A stretch of DNA of 64,000 nucleotides from JACTUA01 sp964551875 (GCA_964551875.1 CAZKEV010000003.1:11780-75779); one strand, 5' to 3'; counted from the first letter of the stretch, positions 1 to 10,200 are shown. Notes: generated by a model from the sequence alone, not told the origin. A program made the numbers and translations.

Positions 1-19
1 TAAAACGTAAAAGGATTGT

Positions 20-31
20 TTTATATATTAT
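20..31 (+). promoter_or_regulatory. TATA box of the surface propeller gene
   Basis: An A/T-only stretch (TTATATATTATAA region) lies about 20 bases before the first gene. In archaea transcription starts roughly 25 bases after the TATA box, which would fall near base 48, so the message is probably leaderless or nearly so. Confidence 0.5.
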
Positions 32-44
32 AATAAAAGAATGG

Positions 45-1127
45 ATGCATATGTCACCACGGCTCGTATTGATCTTACTGGTCATTATCCTCCTCCTCCC
101 CGTTGTCTGGTGCGTCCGGGCAGCAGAGGTCCAGATCACTTCAGATCCGGCTGACCAGACCTCACCTGCCATCTGGGAGGAAAGGATTGTGTGGACGGAT
201 GCCCGGAATAAGAACCTGGATATCTACCTCTATGATGCGGGCACCTGGATCGAGACCCGGATCACGAAAGGCCCGAAGGACCGGAAGTCCCCGGCCATAT
301 GGGAGGATATCATCGCGGCCGTGGACATGGCCCAAGGGAGCCCCGACATCTACATCTATAACCTGCGCTCAGGCACGGGACGCCAGATCATCACAGGTGC
401 CGCTAACCAGAAGTTCCCGCGGGTGTCAGGGAAATTCATCGTCTGGGAAACATCCAGGAGCGGGGATAACAACATCGTTGTGTACAACACCTCCGATGCC
501 CGGGAGGTAAAACTCCTGCCCGGAACCGGTTCCCGGCGCTCGCCAGCCATCTGGGGAGACCGGATGGTCTGGACAGATACGAGCAGCGGGACCAGCACCA
601 TCCATCTCTATGACCTTACGACAAAGACCGAATCCCGCATGAACAATGATGCTTCGAGCCAGTTCAATCCCTGGATATACGAAGAACTCGTGGTATGGCA
701 GGACAACAGGAACGGGAACGACGACGTCTATCTCTATAACACCGCGACCGGGACTGAGCAGAGGATCACATCCGATCCGGCCGACCAGCGCAACCCGCGC
801 ATCTGGGGTGACAGGATCGTCTGGGAGGATTACCGGAACGGGAATCCCGATATCTATATGTATACCATCTCCACGGGGAAGGAAGAGGCCCTGACCCATG
901 ACCAGGCGGTGCAGCGCTCACCTGCCATCTGGGGCGACAGGGTTGTCTGGGAAGACCACCGGAACGGAAATGCCGACATCTATCTGTATGAGGCAGAGGT
1001 TCAGGCGTCTACACCATCGGCCCCGGTTGCGGCGGAAAACCAGGCCCAGCCCACACCCATGCCCTTACCCGAGATCCTGCCTGTCATCGCAGCAGCCCTC
1101 CTCGTCGTAGCCACCGGCCGTCGCTGA
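45..1127 (+). CDS. Exported TolB-like beta-propeller surface protein
   Basis: The protein starts with a clear signal peptide (hydrophobic residues 8-23). It continues with six or seven copies of a roughly 45-residue blade repeat with the pattern 'P-x-I-W-x-D-R-I-V-W-x-D-x-R-N-G-N-x-D-I-Y-x-Y', as in TolB/WD40-type propellers. The last 20 residues form a hydrophobic stretch followed by two arginines, as expected for a C-terminal membrane anchor or sorting tail. It is therefore likely displayed on the outer face of the cell; ligand unknown. A related protein lies at 30100-31731. ATGs at 41, 45 and 51 are all possible starts; the upstream TATA box favours 45 or 51. Confidence 0.8.
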   Translation: MHMSPRLVLILLVIILLLPVVWCVRAAEVQITSDPADQTSPAIWEERIVWTDARNKNLDIYLYDAGTWIETRITKGPKDRKSPAIWEDIIAAVDMAQGSPDIYIYNLRSGTGRQIITGAANQKFPRVSGKFIVWETSRSGDNNIVVYNTSDAREVKLLPGTGSRRSPAIWGDRMVWTDTSSGTSTIHLYDLTTKTESRMNNDASSQFNPWIYEELVVWQDNRNGNDDVYLYNTATGTEQRITSDPADQRNPRIWGDRIVWEDYRNGNPDIYMYTISTGKEEALTHDQAVQRSPAIWGDRVVWEDHRNGNADIYLYEAEVQASTPSAPVAAENQAQPTPMPLPEILPVIAAALLVVATGRR

Positions 1128-1159
1128 TCACCCCTCTCTCGGATCATCCCCTCTTTTCG

Positions 1160-1166
1160 AAAAAAA
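1160..1166 (-). terminator. T-rich terminator after the TPR gene
   Basis: Read on the minus strand this is a run of seven T about 60 bases after the TPR stop codon. Oligo-T tracts terminate archaeal transcription. No stable hairpin was recognised. Confidence 0.35.
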
Positions 1167-1227
1167 GCAGGGGAATATCTGGAAGGGGCCGCTTATCCCT
1201 TTGAATTCTTACCGATCTGAATAATAG

Positions 1228-2244
1228 TCAGGCATCGGGAGGGGGGACGTCCTCCCCCTTCTCTGAGACAAGTGCATCTCGGAGCCGCCGAACCTCGGGA
1301 ACATCCTGAATGGCAAGAGCGCCGTCAAAAGCCCGTATGGCATCCCCGACCCTTCCCATGGATGCGAGGAGGAGGGCCTTGGAAAACCAGATATACATGT
1401 TCAGCGGGTTCAGCTCCAGGGCTTTCTCATAGCAGGCCAGCGCCTCGTCATTCCTCTCCAGCCTCTGGAGGGTCGTCCCCTTCTGGTACCATGCCTTGGG
1501 GTTCTTCGGATCCATCATGAGGACCCGGTCATAGTAGAGAAAAGCCCGCTCATAATGGCCATGCACCTCCATGATCATCCCCAGCTCGAGGTTGGACTCC
1601 TCGTGCCGGGGGTTGATCGAGAGGGCCATCTCGTAGCATTTCTGGGCACGTTCGAGGTTCTTCTCCCTGGAAAAGATCAGCCCCTTCTGGTACCAGAGAT
1701 CCGGGCTCCGGGGATATATGTCGAGGCCCTTGTCAAAACAGCGGAGTGCTTCCTCGTTCCGCCCCAGGTAAGAGAGGATGATCCCCTTGCTGTACCAGGC
1801 CATGACATACTTCGGGTCCTTCTCGATGATCCGGTCCCATGACTGGAGCGCCTCCTCATACCGCCCCAGTTTTCCCAGGTTGACTCCCTTCTCATGCCAG
1901 GCACGTATCGCATAGCTCGGGTCCAGTTCGAGAATGGTGTCAAAGCACCGCAGGGCTTCCTCGATCCTCCCCAGCATGCCGAGGACAATCCCCTTCTGGA
2001 ACCAGATCAGGGCCTCTTTCGGCTGGAGATCCATTGCCCTGTCGAAGGCGGTGAGGGCGTCATCGAAGAGGCCCATGGTCTTCTTCACGAGGCCCTTCTT
2101 GAACCAGATCTCCCAGTCGGTGGGGCAGAGGGTGAGGGCAATTTCAAACTCCGCTACCGCCTCCTCGTACCTGCCCTGCTCTGCGAGGGTCTCGCCTTCC
2201 CGCGTGAACCTCTCCGCATCCATCTTCTTTGTGGACGGTGTCAT
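1228..2244 (-). CDS. TPR repeat protein
   Basis: The 338 residues are almost entirely 34-residue tetratricopeptide repeats (about nine). Typical helix pairs read 'A-W-Y-x-K-G-x-x-L-x-x-L-G-R-x-E-E-A-L-x' with conserved W, G, Y, A and P positions. TPR arrays are protein-binding scaffolds. There is no signal peptide or membrane segment, so the protein is probably cytosolic. The ATG at 2244 has no better alternative nearby. The binding partner cannot be told from the neighbours: a propeller protein lies convergently downstream and a divergent promoter region upstream. Confidence 0.85.
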   Translation of the reverse strand: MTPSTKKMDAERFTREGETLAEQGRYEEAVAEFEIALTLCPTDWEIWFKKGLVKKTMGLFDDALTAFDRAMDLQPKEALIWFQKGIVLGMLGRIEEALRCFDTILELDPSYAIRAWHEKGVNLGKLGRYEEALQSWDRIIEKDPKYVMAWYSKGIILSYLGRNEEALRCFDKGLDIYPRSPDLWYQKGLIFSREKNLERAQKCYEMALSINPRHEESNLELGMIMEVHGHYERAFLYYDRVLMMDPKNPKAWYQKGTTLQRLERNDEALACYEKALELNPLNMYIWFSKALLLASMGRVGDAIRAFDGALAIQDVPEVRRLRDALVSEKGEDVPPPDA

Positions 2245-2632
2245 GACACACCTGAGCCTGCTCCGCTCTGCCCTGCGGACTCTTGAACCGGGGCAGAGCT
2301 CCGAACAGCCGCGCCTTGTACCTCCATAATACCCGGGTTGTTATTAAGGCTATCTCCCGGGTGATGGTGGGAACCGGGCGGATCTCTCACATTGAAGGAT
2401 ACTGGTGCCAGAAATACCGAATCGAGCGATATGGTGTTATTGAAAAACCCACAGGAGCAGGATTTTCGGTTCATTCCCGATCTGGTACCGTCCGAACCAA
2501 CGTTGCATTGCCGGATAATCCCTTCCACAGGATTCGCCAATCATCTCCGCTTTCCCTGGAGGGCCGGCTGTGTCTTTGCCCACTCAGCGGGGGAATATCT
2601 CTTCGAGAATTGGCCGATACCGGATTTGATAC

Positions 2633-2642
2633 CTTTTTTACA
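2633..2642 (+). promoter_or_regulatory. Candidate TATA box for the thioredoxin-like gene
   Basis: The T-rich box CTTTTTTACA sits about 27 bases before the ATG at 2669, the spacing of a short-leader archaeal promoter. The rest of the 2245-2668 gap shows no convincing gene. Confidence 0.35.
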
Positions 2643-2668
2643 TTGATACGACCAATACTCCTTTCACC

Positions 2669-3025
2669 ATGGGCGATCCCCTCATTGTCGAGATTATCGG
2701 TTTCTCCGAGGCCGAGTGCGGGCCTTTCCCCTGCGAACCCGATCGGACCTGCGGCCTCGAAGAATGCTTCCCCTCGGGTTCATTCATGAAGGCCGTGGAG
2801 GCCCTCATGCATGCCCTCGCAGGACGGTATGGGGACCGTGTGCAGGTAACCATAACCCTTCTGGATGACGGAGTCCCTGAACGGGTGAAGGCAATCTTCG
2901 AGGTCTCTCACCCGCCCATCCCCATCGTGCTCGTGGGGGGAAGGGTCACTCCCATCGGGAGGATCTCCTACCCGAAGATCGCAAAGGAGATCGAGAGGGC
3001 CCTCATCGGTTCAGGGAACACGTGA
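2669..3025 (+). CDS. Small thioredoxin-fold-like protein with four N-terminal cysteines
   Basis: This 118-residue protein opens with a beta strand (LIVEIIGF) and a cysteine-rich turn with Cys at about 17, 22, 28 and 33 (CGPFPC, CGLEEC). Further on comes an IPIVLVGGRV segment that looks like the cis-proline strand of thioredoxin-like folds. A redox or metal-binding role is plausible, but the exact family was not recognised. Its 3' end overlaps the convergent carbonic anhydrase gene by 15 bases, so the two transcripts meet tail to tail. Confidence 0.6.
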   Translation: MGDPLIVEIIGFSEAECGPFPCEPDRTCGLEECFPSGSFMKAVEALMHALAGRYGDRVQVTITLLDDGVPERVKAIFEVSHPPIPIVLVGGRVTPIGRISYPKIAKEIERALIGSGNT

Positions 3026-3592
3026 TATCCGCCCGGACTCGAGATCATAATAGAGGCCATGGACCCGTATCCTGGCCTCTGCCTCGGCCCCCTTTACAAG
3101 GGGGTAGGTTCTCAGGTGGGCGACCTGGGCCCTCACATTCTCGAGCTCGATCATGCGCCGCCTGCCCTTCTCATCGGGGGGATTGGGCAGCTTCTTTATC
3201 TCCGCATCCACCTTCGTGAGCACCTCCCCGGCATGGTTGAGCCAGAGGGGGATGTACGCATCGCCCGTCTCTTTCCCGAGGGCCTTCATGGCACCGCAGT
3301 CGGAGTGACCGCAGACCACGATCTCCCCGACCTTGAGGTGGCGGATCGCGTACTCGAGCACGGTGGCAAATGTCCATGACGAGTGCGGGACGATATTCCC
3401 GATGTTCCGGTGGACAAAGAGTTCACCGGCCTCTGCCGACGTGATCCGCTCAGGGGTCACCCGTGAATCGGAGCAGCCGATCCAGAGGACCTTCGGGCTC
3501 TGCCCCTTCGCGAGCCCGGCGTAAAACTCCCTCTTCTTCGTGAAATCACCGGTGACAAAGGCCCGGTTGCCTTCGAGGAACTTGTCGATCAT
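3011..3592 (-). CDS. Beta-class carbonic anhydrase
   Basis: Catalyses reversible hydration of CO2 to bicarbonate with a zinc ion, in the cytosol. The zinc ligands are visible: Cys40 in CSDSR, with the Asp42/Arg44 dyad next to it, and His96 and Cys99 in GHSDCGAM. The length (193 residues) fits the compact prokaryotic beta class, which acts as dimer or tetramer. In a methanogen it would supply CO2/bicarbonate to carbon fixation and carboxylases. The ATG at 3592 is the only reasonable start. Confidence 0.95.
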   Translation of the reverse strand: MIDKFLEGNRAFVTGDFTKKREFYAGLAKGQSPKVLWIGCSDSRVTPERITSAEAGELFVHRNIGNIVPHSSWTFATVLEYAIRHLKVGEIVVCGHSDCGAMKALGKETGDAYIPLWLNHAGEVLTKVDAEIKKLPNPPDEKGRRRMIELENVRAQVAHLRTYPLVKGAEAEARIRVHGLYYDLESGRISRVP

Positions 3593-4264
3593 GATCTACA
3601 CCGAGGCGATACCGGTTTCATTCCGGAAGCCTTAGCGTGAACTCTCTCTCAAAAGTGATTAAAGAGTACGGAACGGCACCGCCCGGGTATCGATGGCGAC
3701 AGGGGCTATTCCCTTCAAAGATATCTCTTATTATTTAAATATTCTTAATTGATATTTTATGAATAAATATAGATGATGTGGAATCTAAAAGATTTCTTGT
3801 GGTATATTCTGAATAGGTACTATTAAATCACCGATAACTATTTCTATTCAATTGCTACATCTTTCATTAACTGAAATGAACCTTTTCGTTCTTCATGATT
3901 CAGGCTGAACATTGATGGCAGGAGAAGGAGAGAAATTCCCGGAGGTAAAGGTAGAGAACGGGGTCCTGGCAGCGGGATCGAATACCTTCTATAATGAGAC
4001 CACAATGGAAGAGCCATTTTCAACAGCTATTTCAAGGAGGCTTATTATTCTTGGACCTCTCAAATCGAATCAAAAAAAAGGGATGCCCGCGATGGCACTA
4101 TTCTCTCCTGAGCTTCGAGCAATTTCCCGATCACGTCCCCGTTATCAAATGCTCAGTCGAGGTGCCTTGAAGGATGACACATATGAGATCCACCAAAGTG
4201 CAGGGCATATCATGCTGCTCTATTATATCGGCATCGCACATCGCGCCAAAAAGAGGGGGAAAAT
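3593..4264. other. AT-rich gap with a doubtful 119-codon reading frame
   Basis: Bases 3720-3860 are strikingly A/T rich (for example TTATTTAAATATTC) and probably hold promoters for the carbonic anhydrase gene and for the sensory operon that starts at 4265. An open frame at 3912-4271 on the plus strand encodes a protein with no recognisable domain and runs into the start of the kinase gene. I do not call it a gene. Confidence 0.4.
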
Positions 4265-5278
4265 ATGTTAGCTACCCTGATTTTATCTATCTCGGTTCTG
4301 CTTCAATTTACAGCGGCATTTTATGCTTTACGACTTATTAAAGTGACTGGCAAAATGTACTCCTGGATATTAATCTCTGCGGCCCTTTTTCTTATGGTGA
4401 TCCGGCGATTAATTCCCTTATATTCTTTAATTTTTACAACTGAAAGTTACCCCATTGATCTGTCCAATGAAGTAATCGGACTTGTTTTATCTATGCTGAT
4501 GCTTTTGGGGGTAATGGGAATTGGGCCGATATTTACCGAGCGCAAGCGGGCGGAGGAGGCCCTTGAAAAGAAGACAGAGGAGTTGGAGCGTTCGAACCGG
4601 GAGCTCCAGATGTTCGCATACGTTGCATCCCATGATCTCCAGGAGCCGCTCAGGGCCATCCATAGTTTCACCCAGCTCCTTGTCCAGCGGTACAGCAAAG
4701 ATCTCGACTCCGACGCCCAGGAGTTCATGAAGTTTATTACCGACGGTACCTCCCGCATGCGGCAACTCATCCAGGATCTCTTGGCATTCTCCCGGGTACA
4801 AACCCGTGGACAGCCCTTCAGTCCGGTGGATGTCAACAAGGTTCTGGAGGAGGTGAAGATTAACCTCCAGGTTGCCATCGATGAGACCGGAGCAGTTCTC
4901 ACAAAGGATTCCCTCCCGACCATCATAGCAGATCAGACGCAGATGATTCAAGTTTTCCAGAACCTCATCCAGAACGCCATCAAGTTCAGGAAGAAAGAAG
5001 AACCGCCGAGGGTTCATGTCTCCGCGGAACGGAAGGGGGATGAATGGATCTTCTCTGTCAGGGACAACGGGATCGGGATCGATCCCCAGTACTTCGAGAA
5101 GATATTTGTCATCTTCCAGCAACTGCACAGTAAAGGTGAATATCCGGGCACCGGCATCGGGCTTGCTATTGTAAAGCGTATCATTGAACGCCATGGTGGC
5201 AGGATTTGGATTGAATCAGAACCCGGCAGGGGTTCGACATTCTTTTTCACGATTTCTACCGAGTCGGGAGGGACATGA
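4265..5278 (+). CDS. Membrane sensor histidine kinase
   Basis: Residues 1-90 contain three hydrophobic helices with no large outer domain. Residues 91-117 form a coiled linker. A HisKA domain follows, with the phospho-acceptor His123 in ASHDLQEPLR, then a HATPase domain with N box (QNLIQNAIKF), G1 (DNGIGID) and G2 (GTGIGLAI). The DLQEP signature is typical of phytochrome-like and archaeal kinases. A GAGGGGG ribosome site precedes the ATG. The stop overlaps the next gene by four bases, so kinase and receiver are translationally coupled and probably form one signalling unit. Confidence 0.92.
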   Translation: MLATLILSISVLLQFTAAFYALRLIKVTGKMYSWILISAALFLMVIRRLIPLYSLIFTTESYPIDLSNEVIGLVLSMLMLLGVMGIGPIFTERKRAEEALEKKTEELERSNRELQMFAYVASHDLQEPLRAIHSFTQLLVQRYSKDLDSDAQEFMKFITDGTSRMRQLIQDLLAFSRVQTRGQPFSPVDVNKVLEEVKINLQVAIDETGAVLTKDSLPTIIADQTQMIQVFQNLIQNAIKFRKKEEPPRVHVSAERKGDEWIFSVRDNGIGIDPQYFEKIFVIFQQLHSKGEYPGTGIGLAIVKRIIERHGGRIWIESEPGRGSTFFFTISTESGGT

Positions 5279-5730
5279 TGATGCATCAAAATTCGTCAAA
5301 AAAGGTGGAGATTCTCCTTGTCGAGGATAACCCGGCCGACCAGAGGCTGGTGAAAGAAGCACTGAAGGATGGTAAGATCACAAACAACCTCCACATTGTT
5401 GATGACGGAGTGAAGGCGATGCACTATCTCCGGAAGGAGGGCGAGTACGCTTCTGCCCCTGTACCTGATCTCGTCCTTCTTGACCTCAACCTGCCCAGGA
5501 AGGACGGGCGCGAGGTCCTTCATGAAATGAAGTCAGACCGGAACCTGAGGTGTATTCCAGTTGTGGTCATGACCGTCTCTGCAGATGAGAAGGATATCCT
5601 CAATGCGTACGGGAATTGCGCGAATTGCTACATCCAGAAACCCCTCAATTTCGAACGGTTCACCGAGATAGTTCGCTCCATCGAAGACTTCTGGTTCGCC
5701 ATCGTGAAGCTCCCAGAGAGAGGCAGATGA
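5275..5730 (+). CDS. Stand-alone response regulator receiver (Rcp1-like)
   Basis: The gene encodes a single CheY-like receiver of 151 residues. The acidic pocket is VEDNPAD near the start, the phospho-acceptor is Asp70 in LLDLNLP, the Thr/Ser switch lies in VMTVSAD and the conserved Lys in IQKPLNF. There is no DNA-binding or enzymatic output domain. The long loop after the first helix and the 'DNPADQRLVKEAL' start are typical of receivers paired with phytochrome-type kinases. It overlaps the upstream kinase gene and lies 9 bases before the next one, so it may relay phosphate within this operon. Confidence 0.92.
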   Translation: MMMHQNSSKKVEILLVEDNPADQRLVKEALKDGKITNNLHIVDDGVKAMHYLRKEGEYASAPVPDLVLLDLNLPRKDGREVLHEMKSDRNLRCIPVVVMTVSADEKDILNAYGNCANCYIQKPLNFERFTEIVRSIEDFWFAIVKLPERGR

Positions 5731-5739
5731 TCTGCTGAA

Positions 5740-8700
5740 ATGAAAATACTGCTCATCGAGGACAACCCCGCTGATCAGCGCCTGGTTAAGGAGCTGATCA
5801 GGGAATTCGACCGGATCAAATTTGATCTTGTTACAGAGGATAAACTGGGCAAAGGGCTAGAACACCTCAGCGATGATGAAATCGGGGTGATCCTCCTCGA
5901 TCTCAACCTGCCGGATAGCAGCGGGCTGGAGACCTTCCTGAAGGTCTCCAGGCAGGCGGAGCATATCCCCATCATCATCCTCACCGGACTTGAGGATGAC
6001 AGGATGGCGCTGGAGGCGGTGCAGGGTGGAGCCCAGGATTTTCTCATCAAGGGGGAGATCGATTCGCAGGGACTCCAGACAGCAATCCGCTATGCCATCG
6101 AGCGGCACAGAATTTTCCATGAGCTGAAGAAGACCACTGCTAAACTCCATGAGGAGGAGCAGGCGCTGCGGGAGAGCGAGGCACAGTTGAATGCCGTCAT
6201 TCAGGGTTCCCCCATCCCGCAGTTTGTCATTGACAGGGATCACCGGGTCATCTACTGGAACAGGGCGCTCGAGGAACTAAGCGGGATGAGAGCATCGGAG
6301 GTTGTAGGTACAAACCAGCAGTGGAAGGCCTTTTACCCCCATGAGCGTCCAGTCATGGCGGATCTCCTTATCGATGGAGCCATCGACAAGGTCCCCGCGT
6401 GGTATGAAGGGAAGTACAGCGCATCGAAACTCGTTGACTGTGCCTGGGAGGCCACGGATCACTTCCCGGATCTTGGCAAGACGGGAAAGTGGCTGCACTT
6501 CACCGCGGCCCCCATCAGGGATGCTCAGGGGACAATTATCGGGGCAGTGGAGACCCTCGAGGACATCACCGAGAGGAAGGCAGCTGATGAGAAGATCGCC
6601 CACCTTGCCTCGTTCCCGGAGCTGAACCCGGATCCTGTCCTGGAACTGGACTCCTCCAGAGAGGTGATCTATGCAAATCCAGCAGTGGCCAAGACTCTCG
6701 AGAGACTGGGTCTCGGGAGCGACCCCCGCATCTTTCTTCCGGAGGATTTCGAGACCATCCTTCCGGTGATCATGGAAGGGGATGTCACGAGGGAGGTCAT
6801 CGTCGGAGATCGAACATTCCTGGAGACCATAGCTCTCGCCTCTAGGATGGGGACAATCCGGATCTATACCCGGGACATCACCGAACGCAAGCGGGCGGAA
6901 GACGCGCTCAGGGAGAGCGAAACGCGATACAGAAACCTCTTTGAATCTTCCCGTGACGCCATCATGACCCTTGAGCCCCCTTCGTGGAGGTTCACCTCTG
7001 GCAACCCGGCAACGGTAAAGATGTTCATGGCAAGGGACGAGGCGGAATTCACATCCAAAGAACCATGGGTGCTGTCTCCGGAACGTCAACCGGATGGCCG
7101 CGGTTCCGGCGACAAAGCCAAAGAAATGATAGAAACTGCCATGCGTAACGGCACCCATTTTTTCGAGTGGACACACAAGCGGCTCAACGGCGAAGAGTTT
7201 CCCGCCACCGTACTCCTGTCCAGGGTAGAACTCGCCGGAAAAGTGTTCCTTCAAGCGACAGTCCGGGATATCACCGATCGCAAGCGGGCTGAGGAAGCCC
7301 TCAAGCAGAGCGAGGAGCGCTACAAGCGGGTCATCGAGAGCCAGACGGAGTTCATCACCCGGTTCGCACCCAATTCCACCGTCACCTTCGTCAATGATGC
7401 CTTCCTCAAGTACTTCGACCTCAACCGGGACGAGATCATCGGGAAGAGGTTCAAGCCAGAGATCCCGAAGGAGGACCGCGAAGTGGTGGGGAGGCACTTC
7501 GCCTCCCTCACGAAAGAGGCACCGGTCGCATCGATCGAACACCGCATCATCATGCCTGACGGCAAGGTCAAATGGCAGCGGTGGATCGACCGTGCAATCT
7601 ATGACGATGACGGCAATCTCGTCGAGTACCAGAGCGTCGGGAGGGATACCACCGAGCGCAAGCAGGCTGAGGAAGCCCTGAAGAACAGTGAGAGCTATCT
7701 GAAGAACATCTTTGCATCAGTTCAGACGGGGCTGCTGCTCATCGACCCCGAGACCCACATCATACAGGATGCCAATCCTGCCACCCTCAGGATGTTCAGG
7801 GCAAAGAGAGAGGAGATCGTCGGTTCGGTGTGCCATAACTTCATCTGTCCGGCAGAGAAGGGCAATTGCCCGATCACTGATAAAGGGCAGAGGGTCGACA
7901 ACTCTGAGCGCATCTTCCTGACCGCCGATGGAACCCGGGTTCCCGTCCTGAAGACCGTAGTTCCTGTCACGATATCGGGCCGGAAATTCCTCCTTGAGAA
8001 CTTCATAGATATCACCGACCGGAAACGGGCCGAGGAGACTCTCGAGAAGCAGTACTCCATCCTGAAGGGGGTACTGGAGAGCACTCATTCGGCGGTGTTC
8101 TCGCTGGACCGGAATTACTGCTACACGAGCTTCAACTCGGCCCATGCGAATGTGATGAGGGCGCTCTATGGCGCAGAGATCGAGCTTGGCCGGAGCATCT
8201 TCAATTATCAGTCGGTAGAGGAGGACAGAGAGAGGGCAAAACTCAACATCGACCGTGCCCTGAAGGGGAAGCAATTTACCGATACGTCATACTCGGGTGA
8301 GGAAGGACGGGTAAGGCAGATCTTTGAGGTGACCCACAGCCCCATCAAGGATACAGAAAATGCCATCGTCGGTGTTACTGTATTTGCGCAGGACATCACC
8401 GAGCGGAAGCGTGCAGAGAAGGCCCTCCAGGAGAGCCGGGAGCGGTACCGGCAGATCGTCGAGGGCACCAACGCGGGCGTCTGGGTCCTTGACACCGATT
8501 TATCCACCATCTATGCCAATGAGCAGATGGCGAGGATGCTTGGTTCCCTGCCGGGCGAGATGCTAGGCCGGTCCATCTCTGATTTTGTCTTTTCCGAAGA
8601 CCGGGCCGAGATCAGCGAGGTCTTTGCCGGGATCGGAGACGGGATATCTCCTGATACCGAGTTCCGATTCCGGCGCAAAGATCAGCTTGCCAGCTGGCTC

Positions 8701-10200
8701 CGGGTGGCGGCAGGCCCGTTCTACGATGTCCAGGGGCAGCGGGTAGGGTTTACGGGAATATTCTCGGATATCACGAGCAGCAAGCTCGCGGAAGAGGCGA
8801 AGAGGGAGGCCGAGGAGAAGTTCCGGAACATCTTCGAGTTCGCGGTAGAAGGCATCTACCAGATCAATCCGAAGGGGCGGTTCCTCACCGCGAACCCTGC
8901 CATGGCCCGTATCATGGGGTATGACTCGGTTGAGGACCTGATAACGACTGTCAGGGACACCGCACGGCAGCTCTGGGTGGTGCCGGAGCAGAGGCAGCAG
9001 TATCTCGATCACCTCAAAAAGGACGGGATCGTCAATGGATTCGAGTGCGAGTACTTCAGAAAGGATGGGAGCAGGATCTGGGTATCGCTGAACACCCGTG
9101 CCGTGGGAGGACCGGATGGAAAGGTAGTCTATTCGGAGGGGACCCTGGAGGACATCACCCAGCGAAAGATGGCGGAACAGGCCCTGAAAGATTCCGAAGA
9201 GATGTTCCGGAATCCCGTCGAACTGTCACCGGTCGGTGTTTTTCTCGTCCAGGACAACCTCGTCATGTACGCGAACCCGAGGCTGGCCGAGATGGCCGGG
9301 TATTCCCGGAATGAGATGTTCAACCGATCCTTTGATTCCATGATCCTTCCCGATGACCTGCCGGGTGTAAAGGAGGCAATTGGCAGGTTGCTTCGCGGGG
9401 ACATTCCCGCGGTAGACATCGAGTTCCGGGCCGTCACGAAGGACGGGACCCTTGTTGATGTGGAAGCATATGGTTCGACCATGCTCCTCCATGGGCACCC
9501 TGCCCTGTTCGGGACCATCATCGACATCACCGAACGGAAGAAGATGGCACATCAGATCAGCGAGTCCCTGAAGGAGAAGGAGGTCCTGCTCAGGGAGATC
9601 CACCACCGGGTCAAGAACAACATGCAGGTCATCTCATCCCTCCTCTCCGTGCAGGCCCAGAACATCAAGGATGAGGGGGTCCGGGGGTTGTTCAAGGAGA
9701 GCCAGAACAGGATCCGGTCCATCGCGCTCGTCCACGAACTCCTGTACCGTTCCGATAACCTCTACCAGATCGAGTACGGGGCGTACCTGAAGAAGATGTT
9801 CATCCCCCTCTTTGAATCCTACAGCGTCGACCAGAGTAAGGTATCGATAGCGATCGAGGCCCTGAAGGTGATGATCACAATCGACAAAGCTGTCCCCTGC
9901 AGCCTCATCGTCAATGAACTCCTCTCGAACTCCCTCAAGCATGCCTTCCCGGGCGAGAGGAAAGGGGCGATCACCATCAGGTTCGGGCTGGATGCCGGGA
10001 AGGGAGAATACTCCCTCGATTACGGCGACAATGGGATCGGTTTACCACCGGGGCTGGACATCAAAACGCTGAATACCCTCGGCATGCGGCTCATCAACGG
10101 CCTGACAAAGCAACTTGAAGGGACGATCGAGGTCCAGGGCAGCGAAGGGACGCATTTCAGGATCACCTTCCCCGGAGAAAGTGCACAGGGGGGGAGATGA
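5740..10200 (+). CDS. Receiver / nine-PAS / HisKA_2 sensor kinase
   Basis: This very long kinase (1486 residues) starts with a receiver domain whose phospho-acceptor is Asp54 (LLDLNLPDS). Nine PAS/PAC units follow; each ends in a motif of the DIT-E/D-R-K type, giving nine such motifs. The C terminus is a HisKA_2-type kinase with the acceptor His1288 in EIHHRVKNNMQ and an ATPase with NELLSNSLKHAFP and DNGIGLPPG. No membrane segment is present, so it senses in the cytosol. Its receiver end closely resembles the preceding stand-alone receiver (DNPADQRLVKE in both), which suggests duplication. It likely phosphorylates the receiver/PAS protein just downstream. Confidence 0.93.
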   Translation: MKILLIEDNPADQRLVKELIREFDRIKFDLVTEDKLGKGLEHLSDDEIGVILLDLNLPDSSGLETFLKVSRQAEHIPIIILTGLEDDRMALEAVQGGAQDFLIKGEIDSQGLQTAIRYAIERHRIFHELKKTTAKLHEEEQALRESEAQLNAVIQGSPIPQFVIDRDHRVIYWNRALEELSGMRASEVVGTNQQWKAFYPHERPVMADLLIDGAIDKVPAWYEGKYSASKLVDCAWEATDHFPDLGKTGKWLHFTAAPIRDAQGTIIGAVETLEDITERKAADEKIAHLASFPELNPDPVLELDSSREVIYANPAVAKTLERLGLGSDPRIFLPEDFETILPVIMEGDVTREVIVGDRTFLETIALASRMGTIRIYTRDITERKRAEDALRESETRYRNLFESSRDAIMTLEPPSWRFTSGNPATVKMFMARDEAEFTSKEPWVLSPERQPDGRGSGDKAKEMIETAMRNGTHFFEWTHKRLNGEEFPATVLLSRVELAGKVFLQATVRDITDRKRAEEALKQSEERYKRVIESQTEFITRFAPNSTVTFVNDAFLKYFDLNRDEIIGKRFKPEIPKEDREVVGRHFASLTKEAPVASIEHRIIMPDGKVKWQRWIDRAIYDDDGNLVEYQSVGRDTTERKQAEEALKNSESYLKNIFASVQTGLLLIDPETHIIQDANPATLRMFRAKREEIVGSVCHNFICPAEKGNCPITDKGQRVDNSERIFLTADGTRVPVLKTVVPVTISGRKFLLENFIDITDRKRAEETLEKQYSILKGVLESTHSAVFSLDRNYCYTSFNSAHANVMRALYGAEIELGRSIFNYQSVEEDRERAKLNIDRALKGKQFTDTSYSGEEGRVRQIFEVTHSPIKDTENAIVGVTVFAQDITERKRAEKALQESRERYRQIVEGTNAGVWVLDTDLSTIYANEQMARMLGSLPGEMLGRSISDFVFSEDRAEISEVFAGIGDGISPDTEFRFRRKDQLASWLRVAAGPFYDVQGQRVGFTGIFSDITSSKLAEEAKREAEEKFRNIFEFAVEGIYQINPKGRFLTANPAMARIMGYDSVEDLITTVRDTARQLWVVPEQRQQYLDHLKKDGIVNGFECEYFRKDGSRIWVSLNTRAVGGPDGKVVYSEGTLEDITQRKMAEQALKDSEEMFRNPVELSPVGVFLVQDNLVMYANPRLAEMAGYSRNEMFNRSFDSMILPDDLPGVKEAIGRLLRGDIPAVDIEFRAVTKDGTLVDVEAYGSTMLLHGHPALFGTIIDITERKKMAHQISESLKEKEVLLREIHHRVKNNMQVISSLLSVQAQNIKDEGVRGLFKESQNRIRSIALVHELLYRSDNLYQIEYGAYLKKMFIPLFESYSVDQSKVSIAIEALKVMITIDKAVPCSLIVNELLSNSLKHAFPGERKGAITIRFGLDAGKGEYSLDYGDNGIGLPPGLDIKTLNTLGMRLINGLTKQLEGTIEVQGSEGTHFRITFPGESAQGGR

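Noticed and set aside
3912..4271. A 119-codon frame before the sensor kinase
   Set aside because: No recognisable domain, unusual composition and overlap with the kinase start; likely chance in a promoter region.
6277..7542. A 421-codon minus-strand frame in the giant kinase
   Set aside because: It is the antisense of PAS-domain coding sequence and shows no protein family features.
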